Positions 9,057 through 18,352 of a stretch of 33,561 bases of DNA are shown here, in pieces. Below the pieces are notes generated by a model, which saw only the letters and a program-made list of their open reading frames with translations, ran no database searches and was not told the origin of the DNA. Source of the DNA: Candidatus Planktophila lacus (GTDB lineage Bacteria; Bacteroidota; Bacteroidia; Flavobacteriales_D; Crocinitomicaceae); NCBI GenBank assembly GCA_943325145.2, contig CALPOI020000003.1:1-33561 (forward strand), in the 5' to 3' direction. Both the position numbers and the translations under genes were made by a program. How positions within the stretch are numbered: position 1 is the first letter of the stretch; each line of letters starts with the position of its first letter.

Positions 9057-10310
9057 TCAGTTAGATTTATGCTCTACCCAAATCTGCACCAACTCAACCA
9101 TCGTTTTTACTGCATTTTCCATATCTTGAACACACACATACTCATGCCTTGAATGGATTGCCATTTCACCTGTAAAAATATTTGGACACGGTAAGCCCAT
9201 AAATGATAACTTAGAACCATCCGTACCACCTCTAATACTACTCACTTTTGGCGCTAAGCCAACTTTGCGCATCGCTTCAGCAGCGTACTCTGTAACAAAG
9301 GGAACTGTTGCAATTACCTCCTTCATATTGCGATATTGTTCACTAATCTCAAACGAATAAGTAACACCATTATAGTTAGAAACAATTGTTTCAACGATTG
9401 AACGTAATCGATCTTCGTGAATAGCTAAATTTGATGTGAGATGATCACGTACAATGAAATTCAATGTAGTCTCTTCCAAACCACCCTGAATAGAAGTTGG
9501 ATGAACAAAACCTTCCTTTTTTTCAGTTGTCTCAGGAGACCATTCTTCTTTTGGTAAAGTATCGATAATTTCAGCTGCTACTTTTATCGAATTTACCATT
9601 TTATTTTTTGCGTAACCTGGATGAGCACTTATACCATGAATAGTAATTTTCACTGCATCTGCAGAAAATGATTCGTCCTCAATAGAACCAACAACGCCTC
9701 CATCCAATGTATACCCATAATCAGCGCCTAATTTTTCCATATTCAAATGCTCAACACCTCTTCCTACTTCTTCATCTGGGGTAAACAACAATCTGATTTT
9801 ACCATGTTTCACTTCTGGATGAGAAATTAAAAAATTTGCAAAATCCATAATAATAGCAACTCCAGCTTTGTCATCCGCTCCGAGTAATGTCAAACCTGAT
9901 GCTGTGACTATGTCCTCACCTATTTTTGTTTTCAAATACGGATGTTCCTCAACTGTTATTACTTGTGTCGGATCATCTGGTAGAATAATTGGAGCACCAT
10001 TGAAATTTCTATGAACAATTGGTCGAACATTTGTACCACTACAATCTGGAGCAGTATCGATATGAGCACAAAAACAAATTACTGGAACAGAATCAGATGC
10101 TATATTACTTTCAATAGTTGCATACACATATCCATATTCATCCATTAAAGCATCATGAACACCCATTGCTTGCAATTCTTGAACTAAAAGTTGTGCAAGG
10201 TCTTTCTGTTTTTCTGAAGAGGGAAAACTAATTGATTCGGGATCTGCCGTCGTATCAATTTTAACGTAATCTAAAAATCGTTCTAAAACTGAAAATTTAT
10301 AGTTCTTCAT
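9057..10310 (-). CDS. pepT: Peptidase T (tripeptide aminopeptidase, M20B)
   Basis: 417 aa; ICFCAHIDTAPDCSGTNV, LLGADDKAGVAIIMD, FTPDEEVGRG, RGGTDGSKLSFMGLPCPN, FTGEMAIHSRHEYV. Confidence 0.95.
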   Translation of the reverse strand: MKNYKFSVLERFLDYVKIDTTADPESISFPSSEKQKDLAQLLVQELQAMGVHDALMDEYGYVYATIESNIASDSVPVICFCAHIDTAPDCSGTNVRPIVHRNFNGAPIILPDDPTQVITVEEHPYLKTKIGEDIVTASGLTLLGADDKAGVAIIMDFANFLISHPEVKHGKIRLLFTPDEEVGRGVEHLNMEKLGADYGYTLDGGVVGSIEDESFSADAVKITIHGISAHPGYAKNKMVNSIKVAAEIIDTLPKEEWSPETTEKKEGFVHPTSIQGGLEETTLNFIVRDHLTSNLAIHEDRLRSIVETIVSNYNGVTYSFEISEQYRNMKEVIATVPFVTEYAAEAMRKVGLAPKVSSIRGGTDGSKLSFMGLPCPNIFTGEMAIHSRHEYVCVQDMENAVKTMVELVQIWVEHKSN

Positions 10311-10400
10311 AAGTGCTCTATTTATCTATTGTTTTTTTTAGGTCAACTAACCTAATTCTCTGTAATTATTGAACTGAAAAATAAATTAATTCGGCCACTA

Positions 10401-10436
10401 AAATAGAAAAAGGTGTCCGAATATCGAACACCTTTT
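10401..10436 (-). terminator. Intrinsic terminator downstream of ndk
   Basis: On the minus strand AAAAGGTGTTCGATATTCGGACACCTTTTTCTATTT: 9-bp outer stem plus inner CGA/TCG pairing, then a T-rich tail. Confidence 0.8.
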
Positions 10437-10457
10437 ACCTTAATCAATTATATCGAA

Positions 10458-10877
10458 TTAAAAAATTTCGTTTGCTGCAAAATGAAATTGACCTTCTCTT
10501 TCAGCGCTTTCATCTGAATCAGAACCGTGAACCGCATTTTTCCCTTTACTTTCTGCATACAATTTTCTAATTGTACCCTCAGCAGCTTCAGCAGGATCAG
10601 TCGCACCAATTAAAGCTCTAAAATCAGCAACTGCATTCTCTTTTTCCAAAATTGCAGCGATGATAGGTCCAGAAGTCATGTATTCTACCAACTCACCATA
10701 AAATGGGCGTGCTGCGTGTTCTACATAAAATTCTTTCGCTTGATCTTCAGACAATAAAGTATACTTCATTGCTTTAATTTTAAATCCATTACTTAAAATT
10801 AAATCAATAATTTTTCCAGCATTTCCACTTTCTAAAGCGTCTGGTTTCAACATTGTAAATGTTCTGTTTGTTGCCAT
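10458..10877 (-). CDS. ndk: Nucleoside-diphosphate kinase
   Basis: 139 aa; [57 protein letters not shown] (active-site His). Confidence 0.97.
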   Translation of the reverse strand: MATNRTFTMLKPDALESGNAGKIIDLILSNGFKIKAMKYTLLSEDQAKEFYVEHAARPFYGELVEYMTSGPIIAAILEKENAVADFRALIGATDPAEAAEGTIRKLYAESKGKNAVHGSDSDESAEREGQFHFAANEIF

Positions 10878-10900
10878 CTTAATTTCTTTTTTATTTTATG

Positions 10901-10929
10901 CAAATATAGATAGAAATTCAAGACTCTAA
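10901..10929 (-). promoter_or_regulatory. Putative ndk promoter
   Basis: Minus strand TTA-N18-TATATTTG (TAnnTTTG match; the -33 element is degenerate), about 24 bp upstream of the ndk ATG. Confidence 0.42.
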
Positions 10930-11128
10930 CTTAGCTAGCACTGAAATTCATCCACTTTGTGTACAAATCTTCTCCAAAATTGTCCTACCAAAGCAACGAA
11001 AGTTGAATTAAAAAGATTAATTTTGAAACAATACTTTTTTATTGAATAAGACTAAATTTGAAATAATTAGACTAAAGAAACCGATAGAAAAACAACAATT
11101 TACTCTGAACTTTCGTTGAAAAATAGCT

Positions 11129-11953
11129 ATGAAAACAATTATAGATTTTTTTAAAGGACTTGACCCTGCAATGGCAGCGTTAATTGCGACATTATTTACT
11201 TGGTTTGTAACTGCTTTAGGAGCCTCTTTAGTATTTTTCTTTAAAACTATGCATCGTGCAGTTTTGGATGCAATGCTAGGATTTACTGGAGGAGTAATGG
11301 TTGCAGCAAGTTTTTGGTCACTTCTGAATCCAGCTATTGAGATGTCAGAAAAAATGTACCCTGCTTGGCCTTGGATGCCGGCTGCAGTAGGATTCTTACT
11401 CGGTGCAATGTTCCTATTCGCTCTTGATAAAGTGATGCCTCATCTCCATTTAAATTTCCAAGACAATGAAACTGAAGGTGCAAAAACTCAACTTCATAAG
11501 TCTATACTTCTTGTATTAGCAATCACATTACACAATATCCCGGAAGGTCTTGCTGTTGGTGTATTATTTGGTGCTGCTTCGCTTGGACTAGATGGCGCTA
11601 CAATTCCTGCTGCGATTGCTCTCGCGATAGGTATTGGCATTCAAAATTTTCCGGAAGGTTTTGCTGTTGCTATGCCTTTACGAAGAATTGGAATGAGCCG
11701 TTGGAAAAGTTTTTGGTACGGACAATTATCTGCAATTGTTGAACCTGTAGCAGGTGTTATTGGAGCTGTAGCAGTTATTTACATGCAGCCAATTTTACCT
11801 TTTGCATTGGCCTTCGCTGCAGGTGCTATGATCTATGTAGTCGTAGAAGAAGTAATCCCTGAAACACAACGCGATAAATACACAGACATAGCGGTTTTAG
11901 GCTTTATTGGTGGTTTTCTAGTGATGATGATTCTCGATGTTGCCTTAGGTTAA
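11129..11953 (+). CDS. ZIP family metal transporter
   Basis: 274 aa; HNIPEGLAVGVLFG and IQNFPEGFAVAMPLR, the metal-binding TM IV/V signatures of ZIP transporters. Confidence 0.93.
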   Translation: MKTIIDFFKGLDPAMAALIATLFTWFVTALGASLVFFFKTMHRAVLDAMLGFTGGVMVAASFWSLLNPAIEMSEKMYPAWPWMPAAVGFLLGAMFLFALDKVMPHLHLNFQDNETEGAKTQLHKSILLVLAITLHNIPEGLAVGVLFGAASLGLDGATIPAAIALAIGIGIQNFPEGFAVAMPLRRIGMSRWKSFWYGQLSAIVEPVAGVIGAVAVIYMQPILPFALAFAAGAMIYVVVEEVIPETQRDKYTDIAVLGFIGGFLVMMILDVALG

Positions 11954-11957
11954 TGAA

Positions 11958-13457
11958 ATGAAAAAAACTCCTTTTTTTTGCAGCTGGATATGCATCCTAT
12001 TTACTGTTTTTGGTTATACTCAGACCAACGGGATAGGTTTTTCTGCTGTTGGCAAGGGGGTCGCAACAACATTTTTAACTGACTATCAATGTTTAGGAAT
12101 CAATCCTTCTGCACTTGGATGGGGTACGGGATATAGTGCTAAACATTTTACTTTTGGGTCTTCTGAATTTGGATTTGGTATATCTTCTGATGTGTTAACG
12201 AAAGATAAACTATCAAATTTCATGCAAACAATTAAAAATCAAGTTTTTGGTAATACCTACACTGCATCTGACTTAGCCGCACAGAAAGCCTCTTTACTCA
12301 ATTATGTGAATGCTGGAGTATCATTAGATATGACTTATAATTGGGCTGGACTTGCCTATCAATCGAAGGTTTTTGGTGGTATTGGATTTAATATTCGTGA
12401 AACTTATCAATGGTACACAAAATTAAGCGAGAACACTTCTGATGTAATTTTTAACGGGAAATATGCTTCAGTATTTGACTCCTTAAGAATAGTTAATAAT
12501 GGAGATACAACTATCATTCAAAATTCAACTATCTCACATCCTGATAGCTTAAGCATGGTGATTGGTGGTTTTCTTAAAAACCCTAATAGTTTGAACGATT
12601 TACTAAAAGGTTCACAAATAAAAATGTCTTGGGATAGAACTTACAATTTCGGATATGGAAGAAGTATTTTTGGTGTTAAAAACACATTTGAAATCTTTGC
12701 AGGAATTGGAGCCAGAATCATCAAATCTATGGCAATGTTTGACCTTGATGGAACAAAAAATAAACCTTCGCTAATTTCAGCATTTGCTCCAAGCTTTAAC
12801 CTAAGTACTATCAATTCACTTAAAGGAAAAACAATTAATTTATCATCCACTGATTTTTTACCTCCAGCAATCGGAAATGGGTACTCGTTTGATTATGCAA
12901 TGAGTGCCATTATTGGTGGAAAATTGAAAGTTGCTATCGCATTTAATAATATTGGATTAATTACTTATGATAAAAATGTCTATAAACTGAAAGATACATT
13001 AGTAAGTGAAGTGACTATGTCAAATTTGTATGATTTCACAACTTTAAATCCGATTGAACAATTAGTTCAAAGAGGAGGCATCGTTACTTTAGAAGGCACA
13101 AACAAATATACAATTGCAACCCCAGCAAATTTTAGACTTGGGTCTAGTTATCATTTTAAAAACAGATTAAGCATTGGAATAGATATTGTTGCACCTTTAA
13201 ATTCAAATCAACCAGGAAATATTCGGAATTCTGTGATATCGATAGGTGGTGATCTTAAATTATTTAAATGGCTACAGTTAAGCCTTGGGTATTTAGGAGG
13301 TGGTGTCTATGCACACAATCTTCCTGTTGGGGTTACCTTTATTAAAAACGAAGGTAAATTTGAATGTGGAATTGCTTCTAGAGATGCAGTTTCATTTTTT
13401 AGTGACCGCTCACATTCTTTATCTATCGCATTAGGCTTTGCTCGATTTAGATTGTAA
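11958..13457 (+). CDS. DUF5723 family outer-membrane beta-barrel-like protein
   Basis: 499 aa with signal peptide; [30 protein letters not shown] and beta-barrel-like composition. Four bp after the ZIP stop. Confidence 0.72.
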   Translation: MKKTPFFCSWICILFTVFGYTQTNGIGFSAVGKGVATTFLTDYQCLGINPSALGWGTGYSAKHFTFGSSEFGFGISSDVLTKDKLSNFMQTIKNQVFGNTYTASDLAAQKASLLNYVNAGVSLDMTYNWAGLAYQSKVFGGIGFNIRETYQWYTKLSENTSDVIFNGKYASVFDSLRIVNNGDTTIIQNSTISHPDSLSMVIGGFLKNPNSLNDLLKGSQIKMSWDRTYNFGYGRSIFGVKNTFEIFAGIGARIIKSMAMFDLDGTKNKPSLISAFAPSFNLSTINSLKGKTINLSSTDFLPPAIGNGYSFDYAMSAIIGGKLKVAIAFNNIGLITYDKNVYKLKDTLVSEVTMSNLYDFTTLNPIEQLVQRGGIVTLEGTNKYTIATPANFRLGSSYHFKNRLSIGIDIVAPLNSNQPGNIRNSVISIGGDLKLFKWLQLSLGYLGGGVYAHNLPVGVTFIKNEGKFECGIASRDAVSFFSDRSHSLSIALGFARFRL

Positions 13458-13480
13458 GTACTCAAAAATTTTACAGACAC

Positions 13481-14341
13481 ATGGAAAAGAATACAGGAAT
13501 AAGATTAAATAAATTTATCGCAGAAAGTGGTATTTGTTCTAGAAGGGAAGCTGATAAATTCATCGAAAAAGGTACCGTTGTTATTAATGGCCGAAAAGCT
13601 GTTATTGGAGATGTAGTAAAACCAAAAGACAAAGTAACTGTTAACGGGCATAAATTAGAGCCACTTGCCGAAGAAAACAAATTATACATTGCATTCAATA
13701 AACCTGTTGGAGTCACATGTACTACAGAAGAAAGTACAAAAGGAAACATCATTGATTATGTTAACCATAGCACGCGAATTTTTAATATCGGCCGTTTAGA
13801 TAAAGATTCACAAGGCCTGATTCTTTTAACCAATGACGGAGACATTGTCAACAAAATACTAAGAGCTGAAAATTCTCATCAAAAAGAATACATTGTAACA
13901 GTAGACAAACCGGTTACTCAAGAATTTATCTCAAAAATGGGAATCGGTGTTCCAATCTTAGGTGTGGTCACTAAAAAATGCACAGTAGAAATGGTTGCTC
14001 CTTTCGTTTTCAGAATCACTTTAATCCAAGGTTTAAACCGTCAAATACGTCGTATGTGTGAATACTTTGGCTATGAAGTTCGAAAACTAGAACGAACCCG
14101 AATAATGAATATTTCTTTAACTGGAATTCCTTTAGGAGAATGGAGAGATTTAACAGAGAAAGAATTAGAGGTATTATTTTCAATGTTGAAGGATGATACA
14201 TCAAGTCCGAAACAGAAAACAAAAGTAACTCCCCAAAAAAAATCAAGTTCAAGCAATAGGACCAAATCCTTCAAAAAAACAACAAACAATACATCAAAAA
14301 CATTTAATAAAAAATCTACATCTGCAAGAAAAAGAAAGTAA
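13481..14341 (+). CDS. rluF: 23S rRNA pseudouridine synthase, RluF-like, with Lys/Ser-rich C-terminal tail
   Basis: S4 domain ([32 protein letters not shown]), catalytic motif [51 protein letters not shown]. Confidence 0.88.
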   Translation: MEKNTGIRLNKFIAESGICSRREADKFIEKGTVVINGRKAVIGDVVKPKDKVTVNGHKLEPLAEENKLYIAFNKPVGVTCTTEESTKGNIIDYVNHSTRIFNIGRLDKDSQGLILLTNDGDIVNKILRAENSHQKEYIVTVDKPVTQEFISKMGIGVPILGVVTKKCTVEMVAPFVFRITLIQGLNRQIRRMCEYFGYEVRKLERTRIMNISLTGIPLGEWRDLTEKELEVLFSMLKDDTSSPKQKTKVTPQKKSSSSNRTKSFKKTTNNTSKTFNKKSTSARKRK

Positions 14342-14379
14342 GTCGTTAAAAGCTAATTTTCATGCAATATTTCAATAAA

Positions 14380-14934
14380 TTAAACTTTTCTTTCAGGATT
14401 GTTCTTTACAAAAGATGACCATGAATTGGAACCGTTCTTATTATGTTCTCCAATACCTTTAGAAAAATGATGACAAACTGCAACACCTAAACCATCTGTT
14501 GCATCAAGATATTTGGGCATTTCTTCAAAATTCAAAAGTGTTTGAAGCATAGCAGCTACCTGTTCCTTGGAAGCATTTCCATTCCCTGTGATTGCTTGCT
14601 TAATTCTTCGTGGAGAATATTCTTCAAAAGGCACGTTATTTCGTAAAGAGGCAGCAATAGCAACACCTTGAGCTCGACCTAACTTCAACATTGATTGAAC
14701 ATTTTTACCAAAAAATGGAGCTTCAATTGCCATTTCATCAGGCCGGTATTCTTGAATCAATCCATCCACACGATCAAAAATCCGTTTTAACTTGTCAGGG
14801 TGAGTAGGTAATTTAGACAAATGTATCACCCCAAAGTTTAACATTTTAATTTTTTTTCCTTGAACATGAATTATTCCATACCCCATTAAGGTTGTTCCGG
14901 GGTCAATTCCAAGAATTATTTTATCTTCAAGCAT
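14380..14934 (-). CDS. ruvC: Crossover junction endodeoxyribonuclease RuvC
   Basis: [57 protein letters not shown]. Start reassigned from 15066 to ATG 14934 ([14 protein letters not shown]); the upstream part of the track ORF has no RuvC character and overlaps the divergent gene. Confidence 0.94.
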   Translation of the reverse strand: MLEDKIILGIDPGTTLMGYGIIHVQGKKIKMLNFGVIHLSKLPTHPDKLKRIFDRVDGLIQEYRPDEMAIEAPFFGKNVQSMLKLGRAQGVAIAASLRNNVPFEEYSPRRIKQAITGNGNASKEQVAAMLQTLLNFEEMPKYLDATDGLGVAVCHHFSKGIGEHNKNGSNSWSSFVKNNPERKV

Positions 14935-14947
14935 TATTTGATGAAAT

Positions 14948-15874
14948 TTGTATAAAACTATAAAAAATAGCCGCATAATTGAACGATTCGGAAAAGTAAT
15001 CGTTACACTCTTATTGCTTATTTTTTGTTTTATACAATTTTCAGCTATTGATTGGCAACAATTCAAAAAGATTCAACTTACGCAACCGTTGTATTTTATT
15101 TTCGCGCTCATTTTAATTATTTTCAATATTGGATTTGAATTCCTTAAATGGAACTTGATCGTAAATAAAGTAAAAGTAGTAACATCTACTACTGTCCGAA
15201 TTTCATCATTTTTTGCTGGAACAGCAACTGCATTTATTACTCCGAATTTATTGGGGAATTTTATTGGAAGAATTTATTATTTTGAAAGAAAATACAGAGG
15301 GAAAATTATTACTCACACCCTACTTTCAAATGGTGCACAATTTATTAGTAGCATGATAGGTGGTATTATTTCAATTCTTATACTAGGGAATAAAGTTAAG
15401 ATGCTCCAGTCTTTCCCATCACTATTATTTATTTTTTTTCTATTAGTGTTACTTCTAATCTATTTTGTTTTTGATAAAATCATCAAAAGCCACAAGAAAT
15501 TAAATCGAATTAGTTTGACTTTACAAAACACAACACTGCTAAGAACGAAATTTATCTTATTAAGTTTGGCACGACACCTTGTTTTTACATCTCAATACGT
15601 TTGTGTTTTAGTTAGCTTTGGAGTGAATTTCGATACGGAAATTTATCTTTATATTTTTCAAATTTTCTTTTGGAGTACATTGATACCATCTATTTGGATA
15701 GGTAAATTATTTATTCGAGAATCAGTCGCGTTGTATTTACTAAGTACTATCATTTCTTCCGGGGCTATTATCATTTGCAGTGCTTTTTTAGTTTGGTGCA
15801 TGAATCAAGTATTCCCTGCTTTAGTTTCGTTAATTTTCATTCGAAAAAAAAATGTGTTACATGTTTCTAATTAA
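14948..15874 (+). CDS. Lysylphosphatidylglycerol synthase TM region-like / YbhN-like integral membrane protein
   Basis: 308 aa, multi-[35 protein letters not shown] resembles the UPF0104/LPG-synthetase TM motif. Start appears to be TTG at 14948; no upstream in-frame ATG. Confidence 0.68.
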   Translation: MYKTIKNSRIIERFGKVIVTLLLLIFCFIQFSAIDWQQFKKIQLTQPLYFIFALILIIFNIGFEFLKWNLIVNKVKVVTSTTVRISSFFAGTATAFITPNLLGNFIGRIYYFERKYRGKIITHTLLSNGAQFISSMIGGIISILILGNKVKMLQSFPSLLFIFFLLVLLLIYFVFDKIIKSHKKLNRISLTLQNTTLLRTKFILLSLARHLVFTSQYVCVLVSFGVNFDTEIYLYIFQIFFWSTLIPSIWIGKLFIRESVALYLLSTIISSGAIIICSAFLVWCMNQVFPALVSLIFIRKKNVLHVSN

Positions 15875-16910
15875 TTTCTTATTTCTACTACTAGGTTTTA
15901 TAATTATAAGAAGTTACTGTAAAAAAGTAAAAGTGAAATCAACATATTTTGATGCAGCTCAAATAAGTGTCGTTATTCCATTTCGAAATGAGGCAAATCA
16001 TCTACCTCAATTAATTTCTGCAATTCAAGACCTAAGCATTCAACCCCTAGAAATTATATGGGTTAACGACCATTCTGAAGATAATTCTTACCACCATTTA
16101 CAACACCTGCCAAATCATCACAAAATCTATTCTCTCCCCACTGATGTAATAGGTAAAAAAAACGCATTAAAATATGGAATTGAGATGTCTAAAGGGAAAT
16201 ACATACTGACGTGGGATGCTGATATTGTTATTAATGCCAACTATTTTAAATCAATTCAAAATGAACCAATTACACCTCTATTAATACTTCCTGTACAAAT
16301 GCATGGGAGAAATTGGAAAGAAGTTTTTTACGAACTAGATTATTACTTTGTCAACGCTTTAAACAAAGGTCTTTCAAGTTTACTCCAACCGTTTATTGCC
16401 AATGGCGCTAATTTATTGTTTGAAAAGGAAAAATATTTTTCTACAGCTTCCTATAGGTCCCCCCCAACAATTGCAAGTGGTGACGATATGTTTTTACTCC
16501 ATGATTTTAAGCTTCAAAATTATGATTGTAGAATTTCAACTACCTCAGAACTTATAGTTGTAACTGCTGCTCCAAAAACCTTCAATGATTTTCTTCAACA
16601 ACGGATTCGTTGGGCACAAAAGACACCTCAACTCAAAGACAAACATTTACGAATTGTTTCTTATTTAGGAATAACAATAATCCTACTCTACTTGGTTTTT
16701 TTATTTTCAGACAAATATCTGCTTTGTATCTTTTTGAAAATTCTGCTTGACTGTCTGATTCTTATTCCGTTTTTATTCGTTATTCAACGAAAGAATATCG
16801 TACCATTCATTCCGGTTTTTTCTATTATTCACCCTTTTTATATTCTTTATATAGGTTTAGCTGTAAAGTTTAAAAAAGTTGATTGGAAAAATAGAGCTTT
16901 GACCAAATAA
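15852..16910 (+). CDS. Glycosyltransferase family 2
   Basis: 352 aa; ISVVIPFRNEANHLPQLISAI, IIWVNDHSEDNS, GKYILTWDADIVI, and QQRIRWAQK (QxxRW); C-terminal TM segments. Overlaps the preceding ORF by 23 bp. Confidence 0.92.
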   Translation: MCYMFLINFLFLLLGFIIIRSYCKKVKVKSTYFDAAQISVVIPFRNEANHLPQLISAIQDLSIQPLEIIWVNDHSEDNSYHHLQHLPNHHKIYSLPTDVIGKKNALKYGIEMSKGKYILTWDADIVINANYFKSIQNEPITPLLILPVQMHGRNWKEVFYELDYYFVNALNKGLSSLLQPFIANGANLLFEKEKYFSTASYRSPPTIASGDDMFLLHDFKLQNYDCRISTTSELIVVTAAPKTFNDFLQQRIRWAQKTPQLKDKHLRIVSYLGITIILLYLVFLFSDKYLLCIFLKILLDCLILIPFLFVIQRKNIVPFIPVFSIIHPFYILYIGLAVKFKKVDWKNRALTK

Positions 16911-16933
16911 AAAAGTCACCATTTCTGGTGACT
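16906..16933 (-). terminator. Intrinsic terminator for the DUF3127 gene
   Basis: Minus strand AGTCACCAGAAATGGTGACTTTTTTATT: 8-bp perfect stem, 4-nt loop, T6. Confidence 0.85.
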
Positions 16934-16955
16934 CATCCAATTAAGCTATTTATAA

Positions 16956-17345
16956 TTAAAATGGTAAATCGTCATCAGCAACAGAGGTTGTTAACTCAGG
17001 TGTAGTTCCAGTAACTGGAGTGCTAGTTGCAAAAGAAGAAGGCGCTTGATTCATTGGTGCATTTGCAGTCAAACGATCTATTCTCCACGCTTCTAACGAA
17101 TTAAAATATTTTGCTTCACCTTGAGGGTTAATCCACTCACGACCTCTAATATTAAAAGAAACTTCAATTGTATCATTTACATTAACACCATCTAACAAAC
17201 TGCATTTGTCTTGTGTTAATTGAAACTGGATATCTTGTGGATACATACTTGAAGTATCAGTCAATACAAACTCTCTTTTTGAAAATCTTTCGTTTACTTG
17301 TACTGTAGGATTTACTACTTTAACAGAACCTGATAATTTAAACAT
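16956..17345 (-). CDS. DUF3127 domain-containing protein
   Basis: 129 aa; KREFVLTDTSSMYPQDIQFQLTQDKCSLLDGVNVNDTIEVSFNIRGREW and acidic DDDLPF tail, SSB-like in style. Confidence 0.88.
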   Translation of the reverse strand: MFKLSGSVKVVNPTVQVNERFSKREFVLTDTSSMYPQDIQFQLTQDKCSLLDGVNVNDTIEVSFNIRGREWINPQGEAKYFNSLEAWRIDRLTANAPMNQAPSSFATSTPVTGTTPELTTSVADDDLPF

Positions 17346-17365
17346 AATTTATTTTTTGATTTTAT

Positions 17366-18262
17366 TTAATTATTATTAAAAGCTAGCAACGTCATCCAAG
17401 CTTCTTCCAATTTCCCTTTGGTCAAAAGCTCTTGAGCGTGTTTATGCAAAGCCAATTCTAATTGAATTGGTTCGTTATCTAAAGATACAAAATAATTATT
17501 TAATTCTACTAATTTGTATTCGTTAACATCGGTTTCATTTGGAAGTTTTTCTATTCCAGCAAGTAAGCCTAAATCATTTTTAGTTAATACAGTAGAACTA
17601 AGAATATCGGTTGGCAAACTATCAAATCCAATTCCGACAGTAGTTAATGGTTTTACGACCTCAAACATAGAGGCCTCATTCGCATGGCAATACCAATTAC
17701 CACCCATTCTTGCAACAAGATTAATTTTATGTTGATCTATCAAACCATTAGCATCAAGAACATTTTCGTTGATGTGCATTTTAACAACTTCACAAATAAT
17801 CAAATTCCCAGCACCACCTTCAGCACCTAATTCAATTACTTGATTCACCTTACATTCAAATTGAACTGGTGATTCAGTAACTCTTCTTGGTCGAACTAAT
17901 TCTGATTCCAAAGAAGTAAATCCAGCTTTCACAAACTCATCAACCTCTGGAGCATATGGAGAACTGCTCAAACTCATTTGTTGAACAATATCATAGGTGA
18001 CAATATTTATAACAACTTCAGGAACCTTTTTAACATTTTTGTAGGTATCCTTTGTTTCATTAGTTCTTCCACTGCGGGCAGGTGAAAAAATTAAAATTGG
18101 AGGATTAGCACTAAAAACATTAAAAAAACTAAAAGGTGATAAATTATGGTTTCCATTTTCATCAATGGTTGAAGCAAATGCAATAGGACGCGGACCTATA
18201 GCACCTAATAATAATTGATGTAATTTAGGAATTGGTAATTCTTTTGGATCGAGTGATAACAT
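17366..18262 (-). CDS. Flavin reductase family protein (DIM6/NTAB-like flavoprotein)
   Basis: 298 aa; LLGAIGPRPIAFASTIDENGNHNLSPFSFFNVFSANPPILIFSPAR is the flavin reductase-like FMN-binding signature. Confidence 0.88.
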   Translation of the reverse strand: MLSLDPKELPIPKLHQLLLGAIGPRPIAFASTIDENGNHNLSPFSFFNVFSANPPILIFSPARSGRTNETKDTYKNVKKVPEVVINIVTYDIVQQMSLSSSPYAPEVDEFVKAGFTSLESELVRPRRVTESPVQFECKVNQVIELGAEGGAGNLIICEVVKMHINENVLDANGLIDQHKINLVARMGGNWYCHANEASMFEVVKPLTTVGIGFDSLPTDILSSTVLTKNDLGLLAGIEKLPNETDVNEYKLVELNNYFVSLDNEPIQLELALHKHAQELLTKGKLEEAWMTLLAFNNN

Positions 18263-18279
18263 AACTTAAAATTGAAGAA

Positions 18280-18310
18280 CAAAATTAAGTGATTTGAAAC
18301 GAGTTTTCAA
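18280..18310 (-). promoter_or_regulatory. Putative promoter for the flavin reductase gene
   Basis: Minus strand TTG (18310-18308) - N20 - TAATTTTG (18287-18280), a full match to TTG / TAnnTTTG, 18 bp upstream of the ATG. Confidence 0.6.
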
Positions 18311-18352
18311 TTAATTTCAAATTAATTTATGAACACTTTCTTAACCTCTCGA

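Noticed and set aside
14935-15066. N-terminal extension of ruvC in the ORF track
   Set aside because: The RuvC domain begins at [14 protein letters not shown] (14934); the extension is antisense to the flippase-like gene.
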